From WHTI01 sp963826105 (lineage in GTDB: Bacteria > Actinomycetota > CADDZG01 > WHSQ01), in the NCBI GenBank assembly GCA_963826105.1, contig CAWGWA010000016.1, forward strand, positions 1-64,000: a DNA stretch of 64,000 nucleotides. Reading direction: 5' to 3'. Positions 18,087 through 27,112 of the stretch are shown piece after piece (the stretch's first letter is position 1; each line of letters opens with the position of its first letter). Both the position numbers and the translations under genes were made by a program. The notes under the pieces were generated by a model. It ran no database searches. It was given only the letters and a program-made list of their open reading frames with translations, and was not told the origin of the DNA.

Positions 18087-19325
18087 ATGAAACCCAGAGG
18101 GAGTGACGGGGCCGCCGTTAGGCTCACGGGCGTGGACAAACCTGCGATCGAAGGCGGCGAACCCGTGCGCACCGATCCTTTGCCGATCTTCAAGCTGAGT
18201 CTCACCGAGGCCGAACGGGCCGCCGTTCTAGAGGTTCTCGAGAGTGGGTTCATCTCGCGTGGACCGATGCGCGACCGGCTCGCCGAGGCGTTCAATACGT
18301 ACACGGGCGCCGCCCACTCGCTGGTCTGCTCCTCGGGTACATCGGCCCTGCATCTTGCGGTCGGCGCTCTCGGGCTGGAGCCGGGTGACGAGGTCATCGT
18401 CCCGTCCCTGTCGTTCGTAGCGACGGCGTTCGCGGCCACCTACAACGATCTCGTGCCGGTGTTCGCGGAGGTCGACGCGCAGACACTGAACCTCGATCCC
18501 GCCGACGTCGCTCGCAAGATCACCGACCACACGAAGGCGATCATCCCGGTCCACTTCGCCGGTCAGGTTTGCGACTTGGACTCGATGTGGGATCTAGCCG
18601 AGGCTCACGATCTCGCGGTGATCGAGGATGCGGCGCACGCCGCGGGAGCAAGGCACTCGGCCGGGATGGTTGGGACACCGCTGCGCAGCGGCATCCGGCA
18701 TGCGAGCTGCTTCAGTTTCTTCGCCACCAAGAACATGACTTCCGCCGAGGGGGGCCTCGTTACGACCTCGGACCCCGAGTTGTTCGAGCGGATGGAGCGC
18801 CTCCGCGCCCACGGGATCGTTCCTCTGGACGATTCGCCGAGGGCATCGGGCTTCTACGACGTCACGATGGAGGGCTTCAACTTCCACCTCAGCGATGTGA
18901 ACATCGCTCTCGGCCTCGAGCAATTGAAGAGGCTCGACGAGATGAACGCCCGGCGCAAGAACCTCGCCGGGCGGCTGACCGGGTTGCTCGAGGGCGTCGA
19001 GGGCATCAGGCTCCCGGAGACAGTGGGCGACCACGTGTTCCATCTCTTCAACATCCTGGTCGAGCCCGAGCGCCTCTCGGTCGATCGCGACCAGATCGTC
19101 CGGGCACTACTCGCCGAAGGCATCGGGGTCGGCCTCTACTATCGTCCGATCCACCAGTTCACCTACTTCAAGGAACGATTCGGAACGAGCGATGGGATGC
19201 TTCCCGTAACCGAGAGCCTCGGCGAGGCCATCGTCACGCTTCCGCTCTACCCCTTGCTGTCGGAGTCTGACATCGACACTGTGGCCGAGGCGCTTCGCAA
19301 GGTCCTCGGCTACTACATCAGATAG
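18087..19325 (+). CDS. DegT/DnrJ/EryC1/StrS family sugar aminotransferase
   Basis: PLP-dependent enzyme that transaminates nucleotide-activated keto-sugars. It shows LVCSSGTSALHLAVGAL, GDEVIVPSLSFVATAFA, IPVHFAGQVCDLD, VIEDAAHAAGARH and the PLP-lysine region CFSFFATKNMTSAEGGLV (Lys in TKNM). The C-terminus has GIGVGLYYRPIHQFTYFKERFG and LPLYPLLSESDID. ATG 18087 has a weak GAGG upstream; GTG 18132 (VDKPAIEGGEPVR) fits where homology usually begins. The epimerase follows after 12 bases, so the pair likely makes an amino sugar for the surface glycan genes further on. Confidence 0.88.
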   Translation: MKPRGSDGAAVRLTGVDKPAIEGGEPVRTDPLPIFKLSLTEAERAAVLEVLESGFISRGPMRDRLAEAFNTYTGAAHSLVCSSGTSALHLAVGALGLEPGDEVIVPSLSFVATAFAATYNDLVPVFAEVDAQTLNLDPADVARKITDHTKAIIPVHFAGQVCDLDSMWDLAEAHDLAVIEDAAHAAGARHSAGMVGTPLRSGIRHASCFSFFATKNMTSAEGGLVTTSDPELFERMERLRAHGIVPLDDSPRASGFYDVTMEGFNFHLSDVNIALGLEQLKRLDEMNARRKNLAGRLTGLLEGVEGIRLPETVGDHVFHLFNILVEPERLSVDRDQIVRALLAEGIGVGLYYRPIHQFTYFKERFGTSDGMLPVTESLGEAIVTLPLYPLLSESDIDTVAEALRKVLGYYIR

Positions 19326-19337
19326 GAGCGCAACCAC

Positions 19338-20306
19338 ATGCCCACGATGACCGAAGGACTCGAGAGGACCGCCGCGACCTTCGCCGGCAAGAAGGTCCTC
19401 GTGACCGGGGGCCTGGGCTTCATCGCCGGGCATCTCGTGAACCGGCTCAAGGAGTGGGGCGCGGACGTGACCCTGATGGATGCGCGCTCCGAGTATGACG
19501 GCGATCTCGAGTACATCCAGGGCGACGTGCGCGACTACGCGGCGATGAGCTCCGCGATCAAGGGACAGGAAGTCGTCTTCCATTTCGCGAGCATCCTCGG
19601 TGTCGAACGCATCCTCCAGATCCCGCTCGACGTCATGGACGTGAACCTCGGCGGGACCGTGAACGCGCTGAAGGCCTGTGCCGAACACGGAGTCGAGCGG
19701 ATGGTCCTCACCTCTTCATCGGAGATCTACGGCGAGCCGCGCGTGATCCCCACACCCGAAGACGCCCTTCCCTCACCGGTGTCGGTCTACGGCGTGAGCA
19801 AGCTGGCGGCCGAGACCTACTGCCAGGGCTACGCGCAACAGCACGGCCTCAAGTACACCGCGGTGCGTTACTTCAACGTCTACGGCGAGGGCCAGGCCCG
19901 GGAGTTCGTGATCTCGAAGTTCCTCGCACGCTTCGCCGAGGGACTCCCGCCGATCATCTTCGGCACCGGTGAGCAGGTCCGTACCTACACCTACGTCTCC
20001 GACGCGATCGACTGCACCCTTCTGGCCGCGGGAAGTGACAAAGGCATCAACGAGGTCTTCAACATCGGCGGCGCCGAGACCATCAGCCTCATCGAGCTCG
20101 CCCGCCTGATCGGCGAGATCTCCGGGCGGCCCATGGAGCCCGAGTTCCGCGAGTTCGGCGACGCCGGCGTGAGAGAGAAAGGCCGCGAGGTCTTCGCCCG
20201 CATCCCGAGCGTCGCCAAGGCCCGCTCGGTCCTCGGCTACCGCAGCCGCATAGGCCTCCGCGAAGGCCTCACCCGAACCTACGAGTGGTATTCGAAGAAC
20301 GCCTAA
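19338..20306 (+). CDS. NAD-dependent nucleotide-sugar epimerase/dehydratase
   Basis: Extended SDR of 322 residues. KKVLVTGGLGFIAGHLVNRL is the NAD-binding glycine motif, then VVFHFASILGVERILQ, catalytic region VLTSSSEIYGEPRVIP and SVYGVSKLAAETYCQGYA with the YxxxK pair. After this come AVRYFNVYGEGQ and TYTYVSDAIDCTLLAAGS. AGGAG at 19324 precedes ATG 19338; ATG 19347 is an alternative. Unlike the SDR domains in the two fusion proteins at 21,227 and 36,374, this one keeps all catalytic residues. The sugar substrate is not known. The stop overlaps the tail of the convergent gene by four bases. Confidence 0.9.
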   Translation: MPTMTEGLERTAATFAGKKVLVTGGLGFIAGHLVNRLKEWGADVTLMDARSEYDGDLEYIQGDVRDYAAMSSAIKGQEVVFHFASILGVERILQIPLDVMDVNLGGTVNALKACAEHGVERMVLTSSSEIYGEPRVIPTPEDALPSPVSVYGVSKLAAETYCQGYAQQHGLKYTAVRYFNVYGEGQAREFVISKFLARFAEGLPPIIFGTGEQVRTYTYVSDAIDCTLLAAGSDKGINEVFNIGGAETISLIELARLIGEISGRPMEPEFREFGDAGVREKGREVFARIPSVAKARSVLGYRSRIGLREGLTRTYEWYSKNA

Positions 20307-21124
20307 CCCGCGTTCGTTTCCTCTAGACGGCCCTGTGAGGTCGTTCTAGAGGAAAAGAGCGAGCCGAACCGGCGCTTCAGTGCCAGGATCAGGCCGACGG
20401 CGGCTGCCGCAAACAGAGCCCACGGGAGGACTGGCTGGTTTGAGTTTGATGGCGCCAGATCGCGCCGTGTAGCCGACATTGCAGCCTGCTCCAGGGAGTC
20501 GATCCTGCTTCCCATCGACACAACGACCGCCTTGAGTTTCTCAGCGCGCTTCTCAAGAGTTCGGACGCGAGACGCCAGTCGGCCACGGCCGACAAGGTGA
20601 CTACGCTCGACTCGGTTCAGCCGGTTGGCGATGAAAGCTTGCCCTTGGCTCTCGACAACGGTGAAGCCGGACACCATCGTGAACCCGATCCGTCGCGTGC
20701 ACGGTTCGTTACAGTGCAGCAGCACATAGTGACCTGGTTCCAGCTGCGGTAGGGCGAAGTCCAACGTCACGTTCATGGACTCGTTATCCGTTTCATGGAA
20801 GCTCACTTGTCCGACCCGGATTGCATCTCCCGGGAGGGGTGGCACTGAAGCCCACTTCGATCCGATTCGAGGCGCGATGTAGCCGAAGAATGGGCCATTT
20901 TGAGGACCGCCTCCCCATGGATATCCCTCTTCCTTGGGGCTTATCTCACTGATGAGCAGCTTCGTAGACGCGTGCACCTCTTCACCGCTCACGAAGACCG
21001 GCTCGACAAACGGACCGTGCCCCTCGAAGCTCCAGACGGCCCCGCCGCCCGCTTGCGCCGGAGCGGGCACCACGAGAGTGCCTGCGATCATCAATGCGAG
21101 CATCGGGATCAGTCTCTTGAACAC
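20303..21124 (-). CDS. Surface protein with signal peptide, coiled coil and C-terminal membrane anchor
   Basis: 273 residues, family not recognised. MFKRLIPMLALMIAGTLVVP with APAQAGG is a clear signal peptide. The next ~130 residues form an exported domain with aromatic and Gly-rich strands (AVWSFEGHGPFVEPVFVSG, GYPWGGGPQNGPFFGYIAP) and a Cys pair in LLHCNEPCTRR. A heptad-like helix follows (residues ~175-220, LASRVRTLEKRAEKLKAVVV and SMGSRIDSLEQA). A single helix VLPWALFAAAAVGLILAL then a basic KRRFGSLF tail anchor it in the membrane. Not cotranscribed with a known partner; it lies between the sugar enzymes and the fusion protein. Confidence 0.75.
   Translation of the reverse strand: MFKRLIPMLALMIAGTLVVPAPAQAGGGAVWSFEGHGPFVEPVFVSGEEVHASTKLLISEISPKEEGYPWGGGPQNGPFFGYIAPRIGSKWASVPPLPGDAIRVGQVSFHETDNESMNVTLDFALPQLEPGHYVLLHCNEPCTRRIGFTMVSGFTVVESQGQAFIANRLNRVERSHLVGRGRLASRVRTLEKRAEKLKAVVVSMGSRIDSLEQAAMSATRRDLAPSNSNQPVLPWALFAAAAVGLILALKRRFGSLFSSRTTSQGRLEETNAG
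20317..20355. terminator. Hairpin at the convergent ends of the epimerase and surface-protein genes
   Basis: TTTCCTCTAGACGGCC, then CTGTGA, then GGTCGTTCTAGAGGAAA forms a stem of about 16 pairs with one bulged base and one G-U pair. It lies 11 bases after the epimerase stop and inside the last codons of the minus-strand gene. There is no U-tract on either strand, so it may work as a bidirectional or 3'-stabilising hairpin rather than a canonical intrinsic terminator. Confidence 0.55.
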
Positions 21125-21226
21125 GTTCGGCCCCCTTCATCGTCTTTCCCGTTAGACGCTTCGGAAGGCGGAGGCGTTCTTATCCAGTCGGGTGACACCC
21201 AGTGTCGTTCTGGTGGAAAGAGAGGA

Positions 21227-23401
21227 CTAGGAGCGGGTTTCGCGGCCGGCGGTGCGGTCGGGATCCCAGCGGACCGGGTGGCTCTCGGGGCGCACGATCT
21301 TCCCCCCGCGGAGGTAGAGCGGGACGGTGAATGGTGGCGCCGGCGGTTCTCCCGGGGCGGCCCGGCTGGGCGGGTTGAGCGGCGGCGGAGGGGCATCGCC
21401 GGGGTAGGCGACCTTGGGTCCCTTCCACTTGAGGCCGGCGGCGGCGGCGGGCATGTCGATCGCGGTCGGGCTCTCCCACGGAACCGAGGGCTTCCACAGC
21501 CGGTACTTGAGCAGGGCTCGGGCTGCGTGGACACCGTCGGTCCAGCGGACCTTCTTCCCTTGCTTCTTCTGACGAGGCCGGAAGGTGATGGGGATCTCGA
21601 CCACGCGGGCCTTGATGCGGGCTGCCTTGGCCTGGAGCTCGGAGTCGAACTCGAAACGGTCGGAGACGGGATCGATGGCATTGAACAGGTCTCGTTGGAT
21701 CGCACGTGAGCCGGTTGCGATGTCGTGGACGAACATCCCGTAAACCGTGTTGCCGAACTCTGTCAGCAGTCGGTTGACGACCCACTGTCTCGGAGGAACG
21801 AGGTCACGGTTCCCGTCGTGCATCCGGTTGCCAGTTACGACATCGGCTTCGCCGTCGATGATCGGGCGGATCAAGCGTGGGATATCGGCCGGGTCGAGTT
21901 CGAGGTCGGAGTCGTGGACGACGAGGATCTCGCCACGGGAGCGAGCGATACCGGCTTTGACCGCGGCCCCCTTCCCACTATTCTTCGGAAGGTCGATCAA
22001 CACATCGATCAGATCGGTAACGCGGCCGAGTTCGTTCCCGGTGCCGTCGTCCGATCCGTCGTTGACCACGATGAGTTCGTCGATCGAGTCGAGCGCACGC
22101 AATCTGCGGATGCATTCCGCGATCGACGGTGCCTCGTTGTAGACCGGCACGATGACCGAGACGAACGGCCGTTCCTTGCTCTCGCGCGGGGTGCGAGGGG
22201 GAGGCGGTGGGAAATGTTTCAGGGGCATCGCCGGTCCGGTTCCGCCCATCAGGAAGGAGTCGTCGGCGATCGGTCGCCTGACCTCGACCTCGGGCTCGAA
22301 CCTCACCGGCTGCGGACCGAGGTCGAACACCGGCATCTCGGGCTCGTCCTTGGAGGGAACAACCGGGGTAGCCGGGGTGACTTCCGCCGGCGGTGTCTGA
22401 ACCGTGGCGATCGGAGGAGCGGTCGTTGCCGTGGGTGGGGTCTGAGCCGCCTCGTCTTCGGAGGTTAGGTCGGCCATCTCCTGCAACAGCAGTAGTTCCT
22501 GCACCGCGTCGAGGTCGGTCGGCTTGACGATGGGGCGACCGAGGAACGCAGCCGCGACCGCGGCCATCGAGTCGTTCAATGCCCAGCGCGGCTCGAATCC
22601 GAGATCGGTGATCGCCCGGCTGATGTCCGGCACGTTGACGTGGCCGCCCTGCTGGTACGCGGTGATGTCCTCGGGAGGAACGAAGATGATCTTGGAACTC
22701 GACTCGGTGACCTCGAGAGCCCTGTTCGCGAGTTCGACGATCGCGATCTCTTCCACGGACCCGAACGTGTAGACGCCGCCGGCGGTGTTGTCCGCGTCGA
22801 CGAGAGCGGTCATGCCCTCGATCACGTCATCGACGTAACAGAACGTACGGATCTGGCTCCCATCTCCGTGCACGGTGATGTCTTCGCCGCGCAGTGCCTG
22901 CCGGACGAAGCGCGGGAGGACCTTGGCGTAGCCGATCGACTGCCTCGGCCCCACGACATTGCGGAATCGAGCAACGGTCACCGGGATCCCACGTTCGACG
23001 GCCAGCCGGTGTGCCATCTCGTCGTCGGCCGCATCCTTCTCGGCCGAGGAGTGGTTCGAGGTCGTGGCGATGATCGTGGGGCGATTGAAGCGAGCGGCGG
23101 CCTCGAGGATGTTGGCGGTGCCCTCGGTGTTGGCCTGGAGCCGGGAGGCGGCCAAGCGACCTGGGACCGCGGCCAGATGGACCACGGAGTCGACGCCTTT
23201 GACCAGTCCGTCGACCACCCCCGCATCGGTCACCGAACCGGTGACGAACCGGAATCCGGCACGGCCGTCCAGGATGCGGATCTTCTCCTGGGCCCCCGTC
23301 GATAGGTCGTCTAGAACCACAACTTCGTCCCCACGCCAAAGGAGGGCCTCACTTAGGTGAGAACCGATGAAGCCGGCGCCTCCGGTTACCAATATCCGCA
23401 T
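21227..23401 (-). CDS. SDR (epimerase-like)-GT2 (DPM1-like) fusion protein, copy 1
   Basis: 724 residues, intact frame. Residues 1-300 are an extended SDR: MRILVTGGAGFIGSHLSEAL, VVHLAAVPGRLAAS, RFRNVVGPRQSIGYAKVLP and TFCYVDDVIEGM. The place of the catalytic YxxxK reads SSAEKDAADDEMAHRLAVE, with no Tyr. Residues ~310-410 are a Pro/Thr-rich linker. Residues ~415-640 are a soluble GT2: VSVIVPVYNEAPSIAECI, ELIVVNDGSDDGTG, GKGAAVKAGI, VHDSDLELDPADIPR (DxD), ATGSRAIQR and QGKKVRWTDGVHAARALLKYR. The Pro-rich tail ends in HPVRWDPDR. A paralogue sits at 36,374. Likely transfers a sugar to a polyprenyl phosphate in the cytoplasm; the SDR role is unclear. Confidence 0.85.
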   Translation of the reverse strand: MRILVTGGAGFIGSHLSEALLWRGDEVVVLDDLSTGAQEKIRILDGRAGFRFVTGSVTDAGVVDGLVKGVDSVVHLAAVPGRLAASRLQANTEGTANILEAAARFNRPTIIATTSNHSSAEKDAADDEMAHRLAVERGIPVTVARFRNVVGPRQSIGYAKVLPRFVRQALRGEDITVHGDGSQIRTFCYVDDVIEGMTALVDADNTAGGVYTFGSVEEIAIVELANRALEVTESSSKIIFVPPEDITAYQQGGHVNVPDISRAITDLGFEPRWALNDSMAAVAAAFLGRPIVKPTDLDAVQELLLLQEMADLTSEDEAAQTPPTATTAPPIATVQTPPAEVTPATPVVPSKDEPEMPVFDLGPQPVRFEPEVEVRRPIADDSFLMGGTGPAMPLKHFPPPPPRTPRESKERPFVSVIVPVYNEAPSIAECIRRLRALDSIDELIVVNDGSDDGTGNELGRVTDLIDVLIDLPKNSGKGAAVKAGIARSRGEILVVHDSDLELDPADIPRLIRPIIDGEADVVTGNRMHDGNRDLVPPRQWVVNRLLTEFGNTVYGMFVHDIATGSRAIQRDLFNAIDPVSDRFEFDSELQAKAARIKARVVEIPITFRPRQKKQGKKVRWTDGVHAARALLKYRLWKPSVPWESPTAIDMPAAAAGLKWKGPKVAYPGDAPPPPLNPPSRAAPGEPPAPPFTVPLYLRGGKIVRPESHPVRWDPDRTAGRETRS

Positions 23402-23545
23402 GGGGGTGCTCTATCCCTCCCTGAGGGGCGTCGAAAACGGACGAACGTCGCCCTGATACCTAAACCTTCGGCTCCTAGTGCCGATAACTTCAACGTGAAC
23501 CCTAAAGACAACCAAGGTCCCGAAAACGGCGACCGGGAGGCGACC
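23402..23545. promoter_or_regulatory. Divergent intergenic region between fusion protein and HD-GYP gene
   Basis: 144 bases separate two divergent starts, so promoters for both must lie here. It contains the repeated string CGAAAACGG (near 23430 and 23521) and a GGGAGG ribosome site at 23534 for the HD-GYP gene. No confident -35/-10 pair was found. Confidence 0.35.
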
Positions 23546-24772
23546 ATGACTGGAACTCCAGGAACCGACACGATGTCCGCCACAGGCGTGGACAATCCGA
23601 TGGTGGCCTCCCCCATGGGGTCCGCCGCCCGTTCGGCTGCCACGATGCTCCGTCGAGCCGCCAAAACCGACACCTCCGCCGTCTACATCCCCCACCCCGA
23701 CGGCGGTTTCGTCCTCTGGGCCGCGGATCGCAAGTCGACCGAAGGCCAGCCGGCCGAACTCCGCATGCACTGGGTCGAGCCCGAGATGGGCTGGCTCTGG
23801 GGCGGCGACGGCCACTACCTGATCGTTCCCCTCGGCTACCAGGGCCGCGCCGGCCTCGCCCGGCTGGGTCCGTGGCTGAGCCCGCGCATAGGTCCCGTGC
23901 GCACCCGAGCGGTCCAAAGGGCTGCCCAGGACGGCGCCGAGAAGCTGATCCAGGCCTCCGTCGAGGAGCGCCGCACCGGAGAGAGCGAGCGCCAGCGCTC
24001 CGAGGAAGCGGCTGCCGAACTCATCGCCGGCCCGATCGAAGACCTCAAGGAGCTGCTCCTCAGCGCCATCAAGATCGAGCTCGATGCCGACATGGTCAAG
24101 CTCGACCCGAAGGGCGAACTGGTCGTCATCGCGGCCCGCAGAAGCTCTCCCACCGCCGTTGCCATCCTCGAGGACGGTATCCGGCAGCTCTCGAACCCCG
24201 GCGACGACCGACTGGTGAGGTATCGCACCCTCCAGACCCTGGCCGACGCCGTCGACGCCCGCGCCTCGCACACCTTCGGACACTCGATCCGGGTCATGCG
24301 GGTCGCTTCGTCGATCTCCCATCAGATGAACTGTGACCGTCGTACCCGCCGCACGATCGAGGTTGCCGCAAGGCTCCACGACGTGGCCTCGGGCTTCTGT
24401 GGTTCGCAGGCTCTCTCCAAGATCAAGCTGGACGATGTCGAGCGGGACGCGGTGCGCAGGCACCCCGAGCTGGGCGCCGCCATCGTTCTCGGTGCCGGAC
24501 TTCCCGAAGAGGTCGCGATGGCCGTCCGCGGACACCACGAGCGCTGGGACGGCTCTGGGTACCCGGACAACCTTCCCGGTGACAAGGCTCCTCTGGCGGC
24601 ACGCATCATCGCCGTAGCCGAGGTCTTCGATGCGTTGATCTCCCCCCGCCCGTGGCGTGAAGGGATGCCGGTGACCGATGCGATGGCGACCCTGCTTCAG
24701 GGGGCCGGGACCCAGTTCGATCCCGACGTCATCCAGGCGTTCTTCGCAGCGCGTAAGCAACCCACCAGCTAG
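23546..24772 (+). CDS. HD-GYP domain protein (likely cyclic-di-GMP phosphodiesterase)
   Basis: 408 residues, soluble. N-terminal ~170 residues look like a sensor of GAF type (YIPHPDGGFVLWAADRKSTE, YLIVPLGYQGRAGLARLGP) followed by a charged helix (TRAVQRAAQDGAEKLIQASV) and a second small alpha/beta region. The HD-GYP domain (about residues 235-405) has ASHTFGHSIRVMRVASSI, ARLHDVASGF (HD, though the usual following Gly-Lys is missing), AVRGHHERWDGSGYPDNLPG and ARIIAVAEVFDALIS. Such domains hydrolyse c-di-GMP, the standard signal for exopolysaccharide output. Start at ATG 23546 with a GGGAGG site. Its position in the glycan island suggests it sets the signal for export; this is inference. Confidence 0.85.
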   Translation: MTGTPGTDTMSATGVDNPMVASPMGSAARSAATMLRRAAKTDTSAVYIPHPDGGFVLWAADRKSTEGQPAELRMHWVEPEMGWLWGGDGHYLIVPLGYQGRAGLARLGPWLSPRIGPVRTRAVQRAAQDGAEKLIQASVEERRTGESERQRSEEAAAELIAGPIEDLKELLLSAIKIELDADMVKLDPKGELVVIAARRSSPTAVAILEDGIRQLSNPGDDRLVRYRTLQTLADAVDARASHTFGHSIRVMRVASSISHQMNCDRRTRRTIEVAARLHDVASGFCGSQALSKIKLDDVERDAVRRHPELGAAIVLGAGLPEEVAMAVRGHHERWDGSGYPDNLPGDKAPLAARIIAVAEVFDALISPRPWREGMPVTDAMATLLQGAGTQFDPDVIQAFFAARKQPTS

Positions 24773-24792
24773 CAACCCAGCGGTCAGTTCGC

Positions 24793-25941
24793 TCACACAG
24801 AGGCCGACCCGGCCCGCTCGAAAAGCTTTCGAGGGTGCTCGGTGATGATCCGTTCGTAGATATCCAGATAAGTGCGCGTCACCGCGGCGACGCTGGCGTG
24901 CTCGACCTGAGTGCGCAGGAAGTTCGGATCCCACGACCGGTCGACGGCGCCAACGATGGCGTCGGACAGGGCATTGGGATCGTCTGAGGGAACCGTGATG
25001 CCGCCTCCGCCGCTCAGGAGCTTCCTAAGCCCGCCGACGTCGGTGGCGACCACGGGACGGCCCATGGCCAGCGCCTCGAGCGCCGACGCCGGGAGACCCT
25101 CGCTACGCGACGACACCACAACGACCGCAGCATCGACGTAGTTCTCAAGGACCTGCTGGTTGTGGACCGCACCCAGGAACTCGACGGCATCCGTTACTCC
25201 CAGCGACCCTGCCAGGTCACGGATCGCTCCCATCAGGGCACCGTCACCCATCATGGTCAAGCGCAGCTCCGGATCCCGAGCGTGGGCAAGGGCGAAGGCT
25301 CTGACCATGACATCGGGGCCCTTCTCGGGTGACATCCGGCCAACCCACGCGATCCCCTTGCCGGAGGCAGGTGCTGCCAGCGGGATGCTCTCGAGGGGCA
25401 CAGCATTGGGGATGCAGTAGGCCTCCCGGCCGCTGACCTCTTCGATACGCGCCTGAGCTCCCGCATCCATCGCGATGTTCGCCGACGCGCGGGTCACGAC
25501 GTTCTTGAACATCGTCTTGAACACCGGCATGTACGAGTAACGGTGAACGTCGGTGCCGAGGCACACGACCGCGCTGGGGATATCCAGACGCGCTACCGCG
25601 GCTCCCGCCGGGAACGCCCAGTGTCCGTGAGCAACGTCGTGAAGCGGTGCCAGGGATCGGGCGGTCCGCTTCATCGCGCGGTCGACCCGGTACGTACGTA
25701 GTAGATGGCTCGGGTGGTTCGACTGGTGTAGTGCACCGAGCGGGCGTTCGGGAGCGATGCGCCGAACGACCATCCCACCCAGACGTTCCGTGGAGGGAGC
25801 ACCCTCTTGGGCCGGGGTGATCACGGTGCCGGACACGTGCTTCCCGAGCTCTCGGACCAACTGGTACACCCCGAGTCCTGCGGCAGCGGTCGGATCACCG
25901 TCGAAGCGAGCGAAGCTCGACGTTACGAATAGCAGTCTCAC
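24793..25941 (-). CDS. Glycosyltransferase family 4
   Basis: GT-B retaining glycosyltransferase of 382 residues. MRLLFVTSSFARFDGD, HGHWAFPAGAAVARL and VVCLGTDVHRYSYMP are the acceptor domain. The donor domain has GIAWVGRMSPEKGPDVMVRA, LTMMGDGALMGAIRDLAG, VEFLGAVHNQQVLENYVDA and the E-x7-E motif SEGLPASALEALAMGRPVV. GTG 25941 gives a GTGA overlap with the stop of the gene upstream (25938), so it is translationally coupled to the HprK-like protein. Adds a sugar to a glycan precursor on the cytoplasmic face; sugar unknown. Confidence 0.9.
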   Translation of the reverse strand: MRLLFVTSSFARFDGDPTAAAGLGVYQLVRELGKHVSGTVITPAQEGAPSTERLGGMVVRRIAPERPLGALHQSNHPSHLLRTYRVDRAMKRTARSLAPLHDVAHGHWAFPAGAAVARLDIPSAVVCLGTDVHRYSYMPVFKTMFKNVVTRASANIAMDAGAQARIEEVSGREAYCIPNAVPLESIPLAAPASGKGIAWVGRMSPEKGPDVMVRAFALAHARDPELRLTMMGDGALMGAIRDLAGSLGVTDAVEFLGAVHNQQVLENYVDAAVVVVSSRSEGLPASALEALAMGRPVVATDVGGLRKLLSGGGGITVPSDDPNALSDAIVGAVDRSWDPNFLRTQVEHASVAAVTRTYLDIYERIITEHPRKLFERAGSASV

Positions 25942-27056
25942 GCGACCTCGACCTCACCGCGCCGGAGTCCGGCCCCCATCGTCTCGATGACGTTGGCCAC
26001 CGCCTCGACGTCGTCGATCGAGCCCGAGAACGGGACCGTGATGATGCGGGTCTCCTCGAGGGCGCGAGCGGCGAAGTCACGATTGGCCTCGAACCTTGGG
26101 AACAGCGGAGCATCGAGTTTCCCCGGCTTGGAGAAGCGGTACGCGGCTTCCATCTCGGTGAACCCGTACTCGCCCGACACGCAGGCGGCCATGAGCTCGG
26201 GGATGTCGGCGCGGGCGGGTATCTGGACCCCCGGGCTGGCCAGCACGACCAGGATGTCGAGGGGGCCGGGTTCTGCGATCGAGGTGGACGGGAACATCGA
26301 GTTCAGGTCCGACTTCTGCCAACCGGCCTTCCACGCTGCATCGGCGAGCTTCTCGAAGCCGGTCGACAGGTTCGCTTGCCTGCGAGTCACCCTGGCTGCC
26401 CAGCGAGCGGCTTTGACGGTCAGGGGACGGATGATCGAGCGCCGTCCCGGCCACCGGCTCGGAGAAAGGTATCTGCGTTGCTCATCGCGGAAGTCGACCT
26501 GCGAGCCGACGGGAGCGATAACACCGGAATCCGTAAGGGAGAACCAGTCATCGCCGATGTGCTCGTGACCGCGTCTCAGCAGCTCGAAGAGGATCCGCGA
26601 CTTGCCGGTCGCCGTCCAGGCCGTGATCGCGACGCGGTGGCCATCGACGGCCGCCGACGCCCCGCGGTACAGAGAGATGCCCTCGCGCCACAATCCCGCT
26701 CGTATCACCGGATAGAAGACCCAATTGGTGAAGAAGCGCGAGTCCATCCTGGAGTCAACGACGATCGATTCCTTGAAGAGGTTGTGGAACGGGATCCAGG
26801 CGGCACGGTCGAGATGGTCGGCCACCCAGATGCCGTTCATGGTCGGGCCGAGATTGATCGGAGGCAACGAGCGGCCCTGAGGCTTCACTCCCGGTCGGAA
26901 CTCGATCGTGATGTGATCGGGGCCTTCATTGGGCGGCCCAATGCCGCCGGCCACCGGTGGTTCCATGCCGCCTGCGATACGCGCGGCCCACCGGCCCGCA
27001 GGGCAATCGATCCCCTCGTAGCGCACGTTGAGCCGACCGGCGATGGAGAACCTCAT
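25938..27056 (-). CDS. HPr-kinase-like P-loop protein in glycan cluster
   Basis: About 373 residues. The central part reads GISLYRGASAAVDGHRVAI then TAWTATGKSRILFELLRRG, an HprK/PEP-carboxykinase-like P-loop in which the first Gly of GxxxxGK is Ala, followed by HIGDDWFSLTDSGVI with the Asp pair expected near the metal. The N-terminus is a beta-rich region (MRFSIAGRLNVRYEGI, GPDHITIEFRPGV). No kinase substrate (HPr) is in the window; members of this fold beside peptide and glycan genes are mostly uncharacterised. ATG 27056 has AGGGGG five bases ahead. A GTG at 27116 would overlap the flippase stop as GTGA and is the alternative start. Confidence 0.6.
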   Translation of the reverse strand: MRFSIAGRLNVRYEGIDCPAGRWAARIAGGMEPPVAGGIGPPNEGPDHITIEFRPGVKPQGRSLPPINLGPTMNGIWVADHLDRAAWIPFHNLFKESIVVDSRMDSRFFTNWVFYPVIRAGLWREGISLYRGASAAVDGHRVAITAWTATGKSRILFELLRRGHEHIGDDWFSLTDSGVIAPVGSQVDFRDEQRRYLSPSRWPGRRSIIRPLTVKAARWAARVTRRQANLSTGFEKLADAAWKAGWQKSDLNSMFPSTSIAEPGPLDILVVLASPGVQIPARADIPELMAACVSGEYGFTEMEAAYRFSKPGKLDAPLFPRFEANRDFAARALEETRIITVPFSGSIDDVEAVANVIETMGAGLRRGEVEVA

Positions 27057-27112
27057 GACGCCCCCTCTACCTCCCACGGGGGCATCGATCCGCTGCCACG
27101 GCCGCGTGGAAC

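Noticed and set aside
23411..24934. Minus-strand open frame opposite the HD-GYP gene
   Set aside because: Low-complexity Gly/Arg/Val product with no motif; the plus strand encodes a complete HD-GYP domain.
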